Shown here in pieces: positions 1 to 5,620 of a stretch of DNA of 9,475 bases. Both the position numbers and the translations under genes were made by a program. Position 1 is the first letter of the stretch; every line of letters begins with the position of its first letter. This stretch comes from Candidatus Bathyarchaeota archaeon (GTDB lineage Archaea; Thermoproteota; Bathyarchaeia; Bathyarchaeales; Bathycorpusculaceae). The stretch is taken from the NCBI GenBank assembly GCA_030630585.1, contig DAOVMU010000047.1:1-9475 (forward strand), written 5' to 3'. The notes under the pieces are model-generated. The model did not search any database. It saw only the letters and a list, made by a program, of their open reading frames with translations, and was not told the origin of the DNA.

Positions 1-50
1 CGCATCTCGTTGTTTATGATTGTTGTTAAACCGTTTGCTAAAGTGTCCAT
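1..50 (-). CDS. rps8: Small ribosomal subunit protein uS8, N-terminal fragment cut by window edge
   Basis: The last gene of the ribosomal operon in this window. The ATG at 50-48 opens a frame reading MDTLANGLTTIINNEM before the sequence ends. This matches the start of archaeal uS8, whose first helix typically reads D-x-LANAL-x-x-I-x-N. A GAGG element lies a few bases upstream of the ATG, and only 13 nt separate it from the uS14 stop. uS8 binds 16S rRNA helix 21 and is a primary binder in 30S assembly. It directly follows uS14 in archaeal spc-type clusters, which supports the call although only 16 codons are visible. Confidence 0.85.
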   Translation of the reverse strand, partial: MDTLANGLTTIINNEM

Positions 51-63
51 TTCATCTTCCTCA

Positions 64-228
64 CTACTCGTACTTCTGGAAACCGAGTTTCTTTGCCACT
101 TCTCTAAAACATTGTCGGCATAGATATAAATTGTATCGTCGAATAATAGATCCGCAGGACCCGCATCTGACGCATCGTCTTGTTCCTCGGCCATACTTTC
201 GTTCTTTCTTAGGTTTCTTTTTGCCCAC
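64..228 (-). CDS. rps14: Small ribosomal subunit protein uS14, zinc-binding archaeal type
   Basis: A 54-residue frame starting at GTG (228-226) and ending at TAG (66-64). It is the usual length for zinc-type archaeal uS14. The N-terminus is basic (residues 1-18, rich in Lys/Arg). It is followed by a zinc finger with Cys19-x2-Cys22 and Cys37-x2-Cys40, and the segment LYLCRQCFRE is typical of the family. An extra Cys25 is present and is not a usual ligand. A GGAG site (242-239) sits 10 nt before the GTG. The ATG at 244-242 is out of frame, so GTG is the only reasonable start. The gene follows uL5 by 19 nt and precedes uS8 by 13 nt, the standard archaeal order. uS14 binds the 3' domain of 16S rRNA in the 30S head. 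Confidence 0.95.
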   Translation of the reverse strand: MGKKKPKKERKYGRGTRRCVRCGSCGSIIRRYNLYLCRQCFREVAKKLGFQKYE

Positions 229-247
229 AGCTATCTCTCTCCATTAA

Positions 248-787
248 CTACACTACTTCAAGTCCCAAGGAATCTCTAACGAACACTACAGCTTCCCCCA
301 TGGTTAAGATGTGTTTGGAACCGATTTTCGCTTTTCCTCTACGCCTTTTTCTCACTCGATATCCGGGTCGACTGAAGGAAACGGAGATATCCATACCGAA
401 TATGCCAATTTCAGGTTCGTACTTTACTCCTGGAATTTCGATGTGTTCTTTTATGCCAAAGGAGAAGTTACCATACTTGTCGAAGCATTTCTGGGAGATT
501 TTATTGTCAATAACAGGCAAGACTTTTTTCAGAAATTCTGTGGCTCTCTGTTTTCTAAGTGTTACAACGCATGCTATAGGTTCGCCTTTTCTTATTCCAA
601 ACTCTCTAATGGTTTGCTTAGCCTTTCTTTTGCATGGATTTTGACTTGTTAACTCTTTCAGGACTTGCGCGGCTTTTTCTAGAGGTTCCCCTGACTTTCC
701 AACACTGATGTTGACGGCAACCTTTTCGATTCTCGGTTTAAGCATGGGGTTTTCTTCCCATTTCTTTGGCAGTTCGTCTTCAGACAA
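248..787 (-). CDS. rpl5: Large ribosomal subunit protein uL5
   Basis: A 179-residue uL5 (archaeal L5p, eukaryotic RPL11 group), which binds 5S rRNA and helix 84 of 23S rRNA in the central protuberance. Visible family signatures are NPMLKPRIEKVAVNISVG (13-30), the basic stretch around KRKAKQTIREFGIRKGEP (53-70), and YEPEIGIFGMDISVSFSRPG (123-142) with the RVRKRRR loop after it. Length is normal for archaea. The start is TTG (787-785). It overlaps the end of eS4 by 8 nt and has a GGAGG site 9 nt upstream, inside the eS4 coding sequence, which suggests translational coupling. The internal ATG at codon 15 would drop only the poorly conserved leader but has no comparable upstream site. Confidence 0.97.
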   Translation of the reverse strand: MSEDELPKKWEENPMLKPRIEKVAVNISVGKSGEPLEKAAQVLKELTSQNPCKRKAKQTIREFGIRKGEPIACVVTLRKQRATEFLKKVLPVIDNKISQKCFDKYGNFSFGIKEHIEIPGVKYEPEIGIFGMDISVSFSRPGYRVRKRRRGKAKIGSKHILTMGEAVVFVRDSLGLEVV

Positions 788-1547
788 TTTGAGCTGCCTC
801 CGGCAGGGATATTAATGACTGTTCTTTGCCTATTGCGAAAACAAAGTTCAAAATTGTTTGGTAACGGTTTCCTTTTTTATCTTCAATTGTTACAAGGGCG
901 TTCCTACGTTTCTTTCCTTTCGTTTCTTCGATTTCAATTATATTACCATATTTTCCGGTGTTTTTCCCGCTTGTTATTATCGCAAAATCGTTTTCTTTCA
1001 TTTCTATTTGTTCGAGAATTTGTCTTTCCGGCAAGCTTATTTTCACAGTATCTAAGCTCTTGTATGTGTCCTCTTGTGGATTCTTCAGGTCAGCAACCTT
1101 CACTATTATGTTTGATCCGTCATGTAGATGGAGTTGTATATGCCCGTTTTTAACAACTTTTTTGTTTTCTATTCTGCACAGTTTGAAGTTTGATTCTTCT
1201 TTACTGATTGGATGGAGGATTAAACCCTTGCGAGAGGACACTATGCGAAAGGACTTGTCAATGTCTGGTAGGGAAATGACATCCATTAGACCTAATGGGA
1301 AGTCGTCTTCTCGCCTGACTTTGCCATCAACATAAACCTTTCCTTGCAAAACTATTGTTTCAGCCTCTTTCCTTGTTTTAGCAAACCCAAGAATGTCACG
1401 TAAAACTATGGCTATAGGTAAACAGTTTTTGAGAGAATGCGGCCCAGGGGAAGGCTTTACAACCCAAGGGAACTCTTTCCTATGGATTGGCCAGAACCTA
1501 GGGGCTGGCTTACGTTTTAACCCAGTGGATCCTCCTTTTCTAGCCAA
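780..1547 (-). CDS. rps4e: Small ribosomal subunit protein eS4
   Basis: A 255-residue eS4, a protein found in archaea and eukaryotes but not bacteria. The order is an RS4NT-like N-terminus (MARKGGSTGLKRKPAPRFWP, 1-20), an S4-type RNA-binding domain (about 38-95, including LRDILGFAKTRKEAETI and GKVYVDGKVR), a central eS4 domain, and a KOW segment (about 187-207, ITSGKNTGKYGNI). The start is TTG (1547-1545), decided by a GGAGG site 8 nt upstream and by the strongly conserved N-terminus. The upstream uL24 stop TGA ends at 1549, only 1 nt before the TTG. The C-terminus overlaps uL5 by 8 nt. It binds 16S rRNA in the 30S body. Its place between uL24 and uL5 is the standard archaeal arrangement. Confidence 0.97.
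   Translation of the reverse strand: MARKGGSTGLKRKPAPRFWPIHRKEFPWVVKPSPGPHSLKNCLPIAIVLRDILGFAKTRKEAETIVLQGKVYVDGKVRREDDFPLGLMDVISLPDIDKSFRIVSSRKGLILHPISKEESNFKLCRIENKKVVKNGHIQLHLHDGSNIIVKVADLKNPQEDTYKSLDTVKISLPERQILEQIEMKENDFAIITSGKNTGKYGNIIEIEETKGKKRRNALVTIEDKKGNRYQTILNFVFAIGKEQSLISLPEAAQIV
797..801 (-). promoter_or_regulatory. Ribosome binding site for uL5 (TTG start)
   Basis: GGAGG on the minus strand, inside the last codons of eS4, 9 nt before the TTG at 787. It supports a TTG start for uL5 and coupling of the two overlapping genes. Confidence 0.75.
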
Positions 1548-1548
1548 A

Positions 1549-2178
1549 TCATTTTCCTCCCTTAGTTTTCTTGGTTGTCTTACGTTTCGCCCTTGCTTTC
1601 TTCGTTTTAGGTTTCTCTTCCTTTTTAGTCTCTCTAGTTTTCTTTTTGCTCGATCTTTTCCCTTTTTTGGGTTTTTCCGATTTTTCTTCTACTTTCTTCT
1701 TTCTTTTTTTTGTTTTCTTTTTCAGCACTTTCTTTTTTACAACTTCTTCTACTTTAGCAATTTCTTCTGAAGGAGGTTTCTCTGGAACCTCCTCCATTGC
1801 TTTGCGAGTCTTGCTTTTCCTTTCCAAAACTTGCTTTCGCCATTTATCCTCAAGATTCAAATTCGCTATCATAACCTTGGAAGGGTGAATGGGAACGGAT
1901 ATTGTCGTTCCGTCAACTTTTTCTCGTGTTAACCCTTCAATGTAAATCCTGTATTTTCTTCTATCTACGCGGGTGACTTTCCCTTCGAACCCTTTATGAT
2001 CGCCTCGCATTATGCGAACTGTATCTCCACTTCTAACTGGTAGGCTTCTCACTTGACGTGAAGCTTTTAGCTCTGGTGAAAGAGGCGCTGCAAAATGTTT
2101 GTAGCGTATATGGTTTGGTGCTTGGAAAAGCATCTTTCTTTGTTTTGTTGGTTTTGTTACAGGTTTTGTTGCTTGCAT
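1549..2178 (-). CDS. rpl24: Large ribosomal subunit protein uL24 with a long lysine-rich C-terminal tail
   Basis: A 209-residue uL24 starting at ATG 2178-2176, with AGGAG seven nt upstream overlapping the uL14 stop. Residues 1-120 are the conserved part: an N-terminal segment with MLFQAPNHIRYKHFAAPLSPEL, a KOW motif at about 49-82 (SGDTVRIMRGDHKGFEGKV), and a KWRKQVLERK helix at 112-121. This part matches the whole of a typical archaeal uL24 (about 120 residues). Residues 122-209 form a low-complexity extension: an acidic/proline stretch (EEVPEKPPSEE) followed by about 65 residues dominated by Lys with Glu, Arg and Thr. It is probably disordered and RNA-binding. The tail is in frame with no sign of a frameshift and stops just before eS4. 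uL24 binds the 5' domain of 23S rRNA and initiates 50S assembly. Confidence 0.95.
   Translation of the reverse strand: MQATKPVTKPTKQRKMLFQAPNHIRYKHFAAPLSPELKASRQVRSLPVRSGDTVRIMRGDHKGFEGKVTRVDRRKYRIYIEGLTREKVDGTTISVPIHPSKVMIANLNLEDKWRKQVLERKSKTRKAMEEVPEKPPSEEIAKVEEVVKKKVLKKKTKKRKKKVEEKSEKPKKGKRSSKKKTRETKKEEKPKTKKARAKRKTTKKTKGGK
1556..1560 (-). promoter_or_regulatory. Ribosome binding site for eS4 (TTG start)
   Basis: GGAGG on the minus strand, inside the end of uL24, 8 nt before the TTG at 1547. The nearby ATG at 1552-1550 is out of frame with eS4 and too close to the site, so TTG is favoured. Confidence 0.75.
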
Positions 2179-2188
2179 GTTATTTCTC

Positions 2189-2629
2189 CTATACTATTAT
2201 GCTCGCTGCACTTGCTATTCTTGGCCATCTTTCAGCAGCCTCCTTTGCCACTGGTCCCCGAACTTCTGATCCCTTCATTTCTCCATCTGGGGTTATTATC
2301 ACCGCAGCGTTATCTTCGAATTGAGCCCAGATGCCCTCAGCCCTTCGGTAGGGCTTTCTTTGTCTTACAACTACCGCCTGAAAAATTTTTTTTCTCATGT
2401 CTGGTGTTCCACGTCTAACCGAAACAGTTATTCTATCGCCTACTGCGGCTGACGGAAGACGTCGTAAACGTCCTTTATAACCTATAACTTGGATTAGCCT
2501 TAGTTCTTTTGCCCCAGAGTTGTCTGCACATTTCAGGACTGCGCCAACAGGCAGTCCTCTTGAGATTTTTGGTTTTTGCCCAATCATTCCCTTCGCAATC
2601 AGAGCCCTCATCTTCGCCTTTGCAGCCAT
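2189..2629 (-). CDS. rpl14: Large ribosomal subunit protein uL14
   Basis: A 146-residue uL14 starting at ATG 2629-2627. Hallmarks are SRGLPVGAVLKCADNSGAKEL (24-44), IGYKGRLRRLPSAAVGD (49-65), VRRGTPDMRKK (71-81), AVVVRQRKPYRR (85-96), FEDNAAVIITPDGEMKGSEV (104-123) and GPVAKEAAERWPRIASAAS at the end. The first 20 residues or so are a basic leader of the kind many archaeal uL14 carry, so the length is normal. The uS17 stop lies immediately upstream (2631), and a GGAGA element within the uS17 3' end serves as its ribosome binding site. uL14 sits at the 30S/50S interface, contacts helix 14 of the small subunit rRNA and is the binding site of anti-association factors. Confidence 0.97.
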   Translation of the reverse strand: MAAKAKMRALIAKGMIGQKPKISRGLPVGAVLKCADNSGAKELRLIQVIGYKGRLRRLPSAAVGDRITVSVRRGTPDMRKKIFQAVVVRQRKPYRRAEGIWAQFEDNAAVIITPDGEMKGSEVRGPVAKEAAERWPRIASAASIIV

Positions 2630-2630
2630 T

Positions 2631-2948
2631 TCAGGTCTCCTCCAGCTTTTTAACGACGACGAATGATACTGTTTTGCTTATCGGGCGGCATTCAGCTATT
2701 TTAACGCGGTTTCCTTCCTTTGCATTTATGCATGGTGGATTGTGGCATGAGATGTGGCTGTGTCTTCTCTCATATCTCTTAAACTTTGAAACATAATTGA
2801 GATAGGCACGTTTGACTATGACTGTTTTATCCATTTTGGCGCTAACAACCAAGCCGTCTAAGACGCGTCCCCTTGTCGAGAGATCACCGTGAAAAGGACA
2901 GTTTCTATCGTCACATGCTTTCTTAGGCTTTTTGAAGGCTAGTGACAT
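2631..2948 (-). CDS. rps17: Small ribosomal subunit protein uS17
   Basis: An archaeal uS17 of 105 residues, with an OB-fold that binds 16S rRNA in the 30S body. Conserved blocks include the N-terminal CDDRNCPFHG, which carries the archaeal Cys pair, the segment GRVLDGLVVSAKMDKTVIVKR, the histidine/proline block HISCHNPPCINAKEGN, and the C-terminal RPISKTVSFVVVKK. I place the start at ATG 2948-2946. AGGAGG at 2962-2957 lies 8 nt before it and only 2 nt before the alternative ATG at 2954, which would add two residues (MV). This start shares its A with the Rpp29 stop (TGATG), a typical termination-reinitiation junction. The stop TGA is 1 nt from the uL14 ATG. Confidence 0.95.
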   Translation of the reverse strand: MSLAFKKPKKACDDRNCPFHGDLSTRGRVLDGLVVSAKMDKTVIVKRAYLNYVSKFKRYERRHSHISCHNPPCINAKEGNRVKIAECRPISKTVSFVVVKKLEET

Positions 2949-3229
2949 CACCATAGCCTCCTAACACGTTTTTTAAGACGATCTTCTGGTTGTCTCACAA
3001 GGAGTTTACCGTCAATTTCAACGGTTGTTCCGTCAGAAAACATGAAGTGAAAAACAGCTGAATCCTTTACTATTCTTTTTCTTTCCCCCTCGTGCAAAAT
3101 TACAAACGTGTTCCGTGTTTCATCTATAATCTTGCCAGAGATTCCCACATATCCTTGGTGTCTGCTTTCTGCAACTTTTGCTTCAGTTCCAATGAATTCG
3201 TAACGGGTCACATTTGGAGTTATCTTCAT
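2948..3229 (-). CDS. rnp1: Ribonuclease P protein component 1 (Rpp29/Pop4)
   Basis: A 93-residue archaeal Rpp29, the Sm-like beta-barrel subunit of RNase P that pairs with Rpp21 and binds the specificity domain of the RNase P RNA during tRNA 5' maturation. Recognisable parts are EFIGTEAKVAESRHQGYVGISG (11-32), then KIIDETRNTFVI (33-44), the block KRIVKDSAVFHF (51-62), the segment GTTVEIDGKLLVRQPEDR (67-84), and a basic end KKRVRRLW. Length is in the family range. The ATG at 3229 overlaps the uL29 stop as ATGA. In many euryarchaeal operons a SUI1/aIF1 gene lies between uL29 and Rpp29. Here there is none and the two genes overlap directly. Encoding an RNase P subunit inside the ribosomal operon is a known archaeal arrangement. 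Confidence 0.96.
   Translation of the reverse strand: MKITPNVTRYEFIGTEAKVAESRHQGYVGISGKIIDETRNTFVILHEGERKRIVKDSAVFHFMFSDGTTVEIDGKLLVRQPEDRLKKRVRRLW
2957..2962 (-). promoter_or_regulatory. Ribosome binding site that decides the uS17 start
   Basis: AGGAGG on the minus strand near the end of Rpp29. It is 2 nt from the ATG at 2954 (too close) and 8 nt from the ATG at 2948. This favours the downstream start, which overlaps the Rpp29 stop as TGATG. Confidence 0.75.
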
Positions 3230-3465
3230 TTCCTTTTCTTCCCTTCAATCTTCTCTTCTGCAAGTCCAAGTTTTTGTTCGTGTTCAATGGTTAGTAATCG
3301 TGCAATTGTTTTATGTATCTCCTTTATCCTAGCTGGATTTTCTATTGTTCCCCCCGCTTTTATCATCGTTTTTAATCTGAGAAGCTCTGTTCGAAGCTCG
3401 TTGAGTCTTTTCATCCGTCCTTCAGAGGACATATCACGTATTTCCTTAACTCGCAATATTGGCAT
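3226..3465 (-). CDS. rpl29: Large ribosomal subunit protein uL29
   Basis: A 79-residue uL29, a small two-helix hairpin protein that sits at the peptide exit tunnel and forms part of the SRP docking site. Seen directly are the leader MPILRVKEIRDMSSEGRM, the first long helix (KRLNELRTELLRLKTMIKAGG), the family motif NPARIKEIHKTIARLLTIEHE, and a short basic tail ending KKRK. The ATG at 3465 follows the uS3 stop TAA without a gap, with a GAGGAGG element inside the end of uS3. The stop overlaps the Rpp29 start by 4 nt. The length is typical for archaea. Confidence 0.96.
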   Translation of the reverse strand: MPILRVKEIRDMSSEGRMKRLNELRTELLRLKTMIKAGGTIENPARIKEIHKTIARLLTIEHEQKLGLAEEKIEGKKRK

Positions 3466-4149
3466 TTACTTGGCTGCCTCCTCCTCGCCTGTTTCTTTAA
3501 GCTCTTCTTTAGTTGTGTCTTCAAGTGCCTCTTTTTCTGTTTCTTCCTCCGGAACGCTTTCAACTGTCTTGATTCTATCTGGGAACTCTGCGTCCGGAGG
3601 CATTATCTTGACTTTCACGCCAAGCACGCCAGGTTTTAGTTGAACGTGAACTTCGGCTTTCCGCGTGTATTTTAATGCTGGATATCCACATTTCGGTAAG
3701 TACCCAGCTTTGAATTTTTCATATCTTGACCTATCTGTTCTCAGTTTTCCACTTATGGTTATTTCCACGCCGAGGGCTCCAGCTTCCATAACTCGGTTTA
3801 GCGCCCAATATCCTGAACGTCTAAAATGTATGCCTCTCTGCAGAGCTGATGCTATGCGAGAGGCAACCACATAAGCGTTTAATTCTGGGAACTCCATTTC
3901 AGAAACAGAAATTTGAGGGTTTGGAACCTGAAATTTCTCTTCTAATATTTTTGCGAGGTCTCTTATTGTCACTCCACCTCGACCTATTACTAAGCCTGGC
4001 CGCATGGCGTAAATCACTATGTGCGTTCCCAAGGGAGTCTTTGACATGTTCACTCCGCCATAACCCGCCCTTATAAGCTCTTTTTGGAGGAACTCGTCTA
4101 TTTCATTCTTCTTTATGGATTCTAATATGAAATGTTTGACAACTGACAT
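3466..4149 (-). CDS. rps3: Small ribosomal subunit protein uS3
   Basis: A 227-residue uS3. An N-terminal type II KH domain (about 18-90) contains the GxxG loop as VIGRGG (54-59). It is followed by the family blocks SRIASALQRGIHFRR (97-111), MEAGALGVEITISGKLR (121-137), and GYPALKYTRKAEVHVQLKPG (145-164) leading into VKVKIMPPDAEFPD. Residues 198-227 are a strongly acidic tail (repeated Glu) of the sort many archaeal uS3 carry. I prefer ATG 4149-4147. AGGAGAGG ends 7 nt before it but only 4 nt before the alternative GTG at 4152, and the ATG overlaps the uL22 stop as TGATG. uS3 lies in the 30S head at the mRNA entry channel. Confidence 0.96.
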   Translation of the reverse strand: MSVVKHFILESIKKNEIDEFLQKELIRAGYGGVNMSKTPLGTHIVIYAMRPGLVIGRGGVTIRDLAKILEEKFQVPNPQISVSEMEFPELNAYVVASRIASALQRGIHFRRSGYWALNRVMEAGALGVEITISGKLRTDRSRYEKFKAGYLPKCGYPALKYTRKAEVHVQLKPGVLGVKVKIMPPDAEFPDRIKTVESVPEEETEKEALEDTTKEELKETGEEEAAK

Positions 4150-4637
4150 CACAATTCCTCTCCTGTTTCTGGTCGTTCTTCTAAGGCTACTTCAATATGG
4201 CATAGAGTCTCAAATTTTGGTGAGGCTCTTCCAAAAGCTCTCGGCATGTACCGCTTAATTTTCATGCCGGGATACGCTGATGCATGAATTATGCGTAGCC
4301 TTTCGGTGTCTAAGCCTTTATATTCAGCGTTGGCCTCTGCCCCCTCAAGTACTTTCAGAATATGTTTTGCTGCTTTTACAGGGTATCTACCTGCAAAAGC
4401 CTTTTCCAGTCCATGGCGGTGTCCACCCTTCTTTTTGAATCTTCTGAAGGGAACAGGCCTCTTCTTAACCATAACATCCTCAAGATAACGCTTAGCTTGG
4501 ATGAGCTTCATACCTTTAATCGTTTTGCATATTTCTCGGGCTGATTTATGGGATACTCTAAGCTCTCTTCCGCTTGCTTTAACGGTTTTTTCAGGGTCCA
4601 ATTCCCCTTCAGTTATAGAGTATCCCCATTTTGGCAC
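4149..4637 (-). CDS. rpl22: Large ribosomal subunit protein uL22, GTG start
   Basis: A uL22 of 162 residues that lines the nascent-peptide exit tunnel. Conserved blocks are VPKWGYS at the N-terminus, KTVKASGRELRVSHKSAREIC, the segment IKGMKLIQAKRYLEDVM, the tunnel-loop region VPFRRFKKKGGHRHG, then FAGRYPVKAAKHILKVLEGAEANAEYKGLD and the C-terminal hairpin ASAYPGMKIKRYMPRAFGRA. The frame is open up to ATG 4697, but I choose GTG 4637-4635. Archaeal uL22 normally begins at P-K-W-G-Y-S. GGAGAGG (4651-4645) sits 7 nt before this GTG, and a TATA-like box (4687-4680) lies inside the extra 20 codons. This is the first gene of the operon here. uS19, its usual upstream neighbour, is missing. Confidence 0.94.
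   Translation of the reverse strand: MPKWGYSITEGELDPEKTVKASGRELRVSHKSAREICKTIKGMKLIQAKRYLEDVMVKKRPVPFRRFKKKGGHRHGLEKAFAGRYPVKAAKHILKVLEGAEANAEYKGLDTERLRIIHASAYPGMKIKRYMPRAFGRASPKFETLCHIEVALEERPETGEEL
4157..4164 (-). promoter_or_regulatory. Ribosome binding site that decides the uS3 start
   Basis: AGGAGAGG on the minus strand, at the 3' end of uL22. Its spacing is 4 nt to GTG 4152 and 7 nt to ATG 4149. The 7-nt spacing equals that used at uL22, so ATG 4149 is preferred. Confidence 0.65.
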
Positions 4638-4644
4638 TTTACAG

Positions 4645-4651
4645 CCTCTCC
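4645..4651 (-). promoter_or_regulatory. Ribosome binding site that decides the uL22 start
   Basis: GGAGAGG on the minus strand, exactly 7 nt before GTG 4637. The upstream in-frame ATG at 4697 has no comparable site before it. Together with conservation of P-K-W-G-Y-S just after the GTG, this sets the start. Confidence 0.8.
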
Positions 4652-4679
4652 ATTTGTGCAATTGAACAGCAGTATAGTG

Positions 4680-4694
4680 ATTTATATGGCTTTC
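4680..4694 (-). promoter_or_regulatory. Candidate archaeal promoter (BRE/TATA) of the uL22-led operon
   Basis: On the minus strand a purine-rich GAAAGCC (4694-4688, BRE-like) is followed by ATATAAAT (4687-4680). Archaeal transcription usually begins about 25 nt past the box centre, here near 4657. That would give a leader of about 20 nt containing the GGAGAGG site before GTG 4637. It fits uL22 being the first gene of a transcript. No transcript data are available to confirm it. Confidence 0.5.
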
Positions 4695-4987
4695 CATAAG
4701 TGTGAACGGTTTTCAGACTACTTTGCGTTTCCTAAATAGAAGTAGACCTCTTAGTTTTTAACTTGGCTTTTCTTGGCAATTTTCTCTCTGCAGAACCCTA
4801 TGAAGAACGCCTATACCGTTCAAGCGCTCATGCTAACCCTCAAGTCTTTCACCTAGCATACGCTCGATAGAGAAAAAAGGGGAAGCGCGAAGGTATATCT
4901 ATTTGTCTAGGGTTCAAATCTCCACAACCCCATTAGAAAGAATCAGCGCACAGGGGAGACTTGTTGAGAGTTTTCCATTTCTGTTTC

Positions 4988-5026
4988 TTGAATATTTAAC
5001 CAAGTACTCTCGAGTAAAATATTCAA
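4988..5026. repeat. 10-bp perfect inverted repeat with nested inner stem
   Basis: The left arm TTGAATATTT (4988-4997) is exactly complementary to AAATATTCAA (5017-5026). Inside it, TACT (5005-5008) pairs with AGTA (5013-5016) around a CTCG loop, and the seven bases 4998-5004 form a one-sided bulge. It could fold as an RNA hairpin of about 14 pairs or act as a dyad site for a dimeric regulator. It is about 350 nt upstream of uL22 and about 640 nt upstream of the radical SAM gene. Confidence 0.6.
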
Positions 5027-5542
5027 ATCTAGGCTTTAACTAGTTCAGAGCTCCATTCACGCTATGTGTGACTTTAGCGTTCAATTCGTCTTCTTCAAAA
5101 TTTGCCACGCACCCGTAGCGTCGCTATCATGAACAAAGGGATTTATCAGAGCAAGTAAGAGCTTCGCTAAAGAAAGCTCAGATACTGTGGACAAAACTCA
5201 ACTATGCCGACTAGAGAATTATTAACCTAGTTCCTATGAGGGAATCTAAAGGCTAGAGACAAAACCTCTGACATTGATACAACATAGAGAATGACCATGC
5301 AATCGCAATGAGAACAAGGACAAGCGCACGTAATAGGCTGGCAAATCCAAGGTAATAGCAACACTCATGAACGGTTGTTAGGCGGTCAATACCACAAGAT
5401 TGTTGAAGATACAACCAGCCAAACTCTTTTTAAGATATTAATTTGCGCTTCTCTTACCATATACTGCAGTTAAGACGCTTTTCCAACGATCGGTATAAAC
5501 AGTTCGGCTTGTCCAAATCTCACAGAAACACATGTATGCAAC

Positions 5543-5559
5543 AAGCGTGCGCCACGCTT
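5543..5559. repeat. Short hairpin, 7-bp stem with 3-nt loop
   Basis: AAGCGTG (5543-5549) and CACGCTT (5553-5559) are perfect complements separated by CGC. It lies about 110 nt upstream of the radical SAM start. A stem of this length can arise by chance in 1 kb, so function is unproven. Confidence 0.35.
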
Positions 5560-5607
5560 CGAGAGAAAACACAACAGAAAAGCCTGAGCTTCATTAAGCC
5601 TCAATGA

Positions 5608-5620
5608 TTAGAAATATTAA
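5608..5620 (+). promoter_or_regulatory. Candidate promoter of the radical SAM gene
   Basis: An AATATTAA box (5613-5620) with a purine/A-rich lead-in lies about 50 nt before the ATG at 5668. A start of transcription near 5640 would leave a short leader that includes the AGGAAG ribosome binding element (5654-5659). Other TATA-like stretches upstream (about 5425 and 5493) are alternatives that would give longer leaders. Confidence 0.35.

Larger units (their letters stand above)
4700..5607. other. Gene-free intergenic region between divergent genes
   Basis: About 0.9 kb with no convincing coding sequence on either strand. I found no frame with both a ribosome binding site and a conserved-looking protein. 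The longest open stretches I translated are an 18-codon frame at 4800 (+) and a 40-codon frame at 5368-5246 (-), neither with an SD site. There is no uS19-like C-terminus next to uL22. The region holds one strong inverted repeat (4988-5026), two weaker hairpins (5159-5179 and 5543-5559), a tRNA T-arm look-alike near 4909-4926, and TATA-like stretches at about 5425-5432 and 5493-5499 on the plus strand. It may contain an untranslated RNA, long divergent regulatory DNA or decayed genes. The sequence alone does not decide between these. Confidence 0.6.

Noticed and set aside
20..247. A 75-codon plus-strand frame at the left end.
   Set aside because: It lies antisense to uS14 and the uS8 start, both of which are clear by conserved residues and order.
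1393..1888. Long plus-strand open frames opposite uL24 and eS4, very rich in Phe, Leu and Ser.
   Set aside because: They are antisense shadows of Lys/Glu-rich coding sequence (AAA/GAA codons read as TTT/TTC), not membrane proteins.
4800..4856. An 18-codon plus-strand frame beginning MKNAYTVQAL.
   Set aside because: Very short, no ribosome binding site, and no regulatory link to a following gene, so it is not a convincing leader peptide.
4866..4929. A tRNA-like stretch: GGGTTCAAATC resembles a T-arm and is followed by CAACCCCA, like the 3' side of an acceptor stem.
   Set aside because: The T-stem has an A-C mismatch and a G-U pair. No matching 5' acceptor strand (GGGGTTG) occurs at tRNA distance, and the bases where an anticodon stem would lie do not pair. 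The nearby GGGG (from about 4879) is too close. A decayed or split tRNA half cannot be excluded but is not supported.
5246..5368. A 40-codon minus-strand frame with an ATG in the gene-free region.
   Set aside because: It has no Shine-Dalgarno site, no recognisable motif, and a composition (Leu/Ser/Arg/Cys) like random translation. Length alone is expected by chance.
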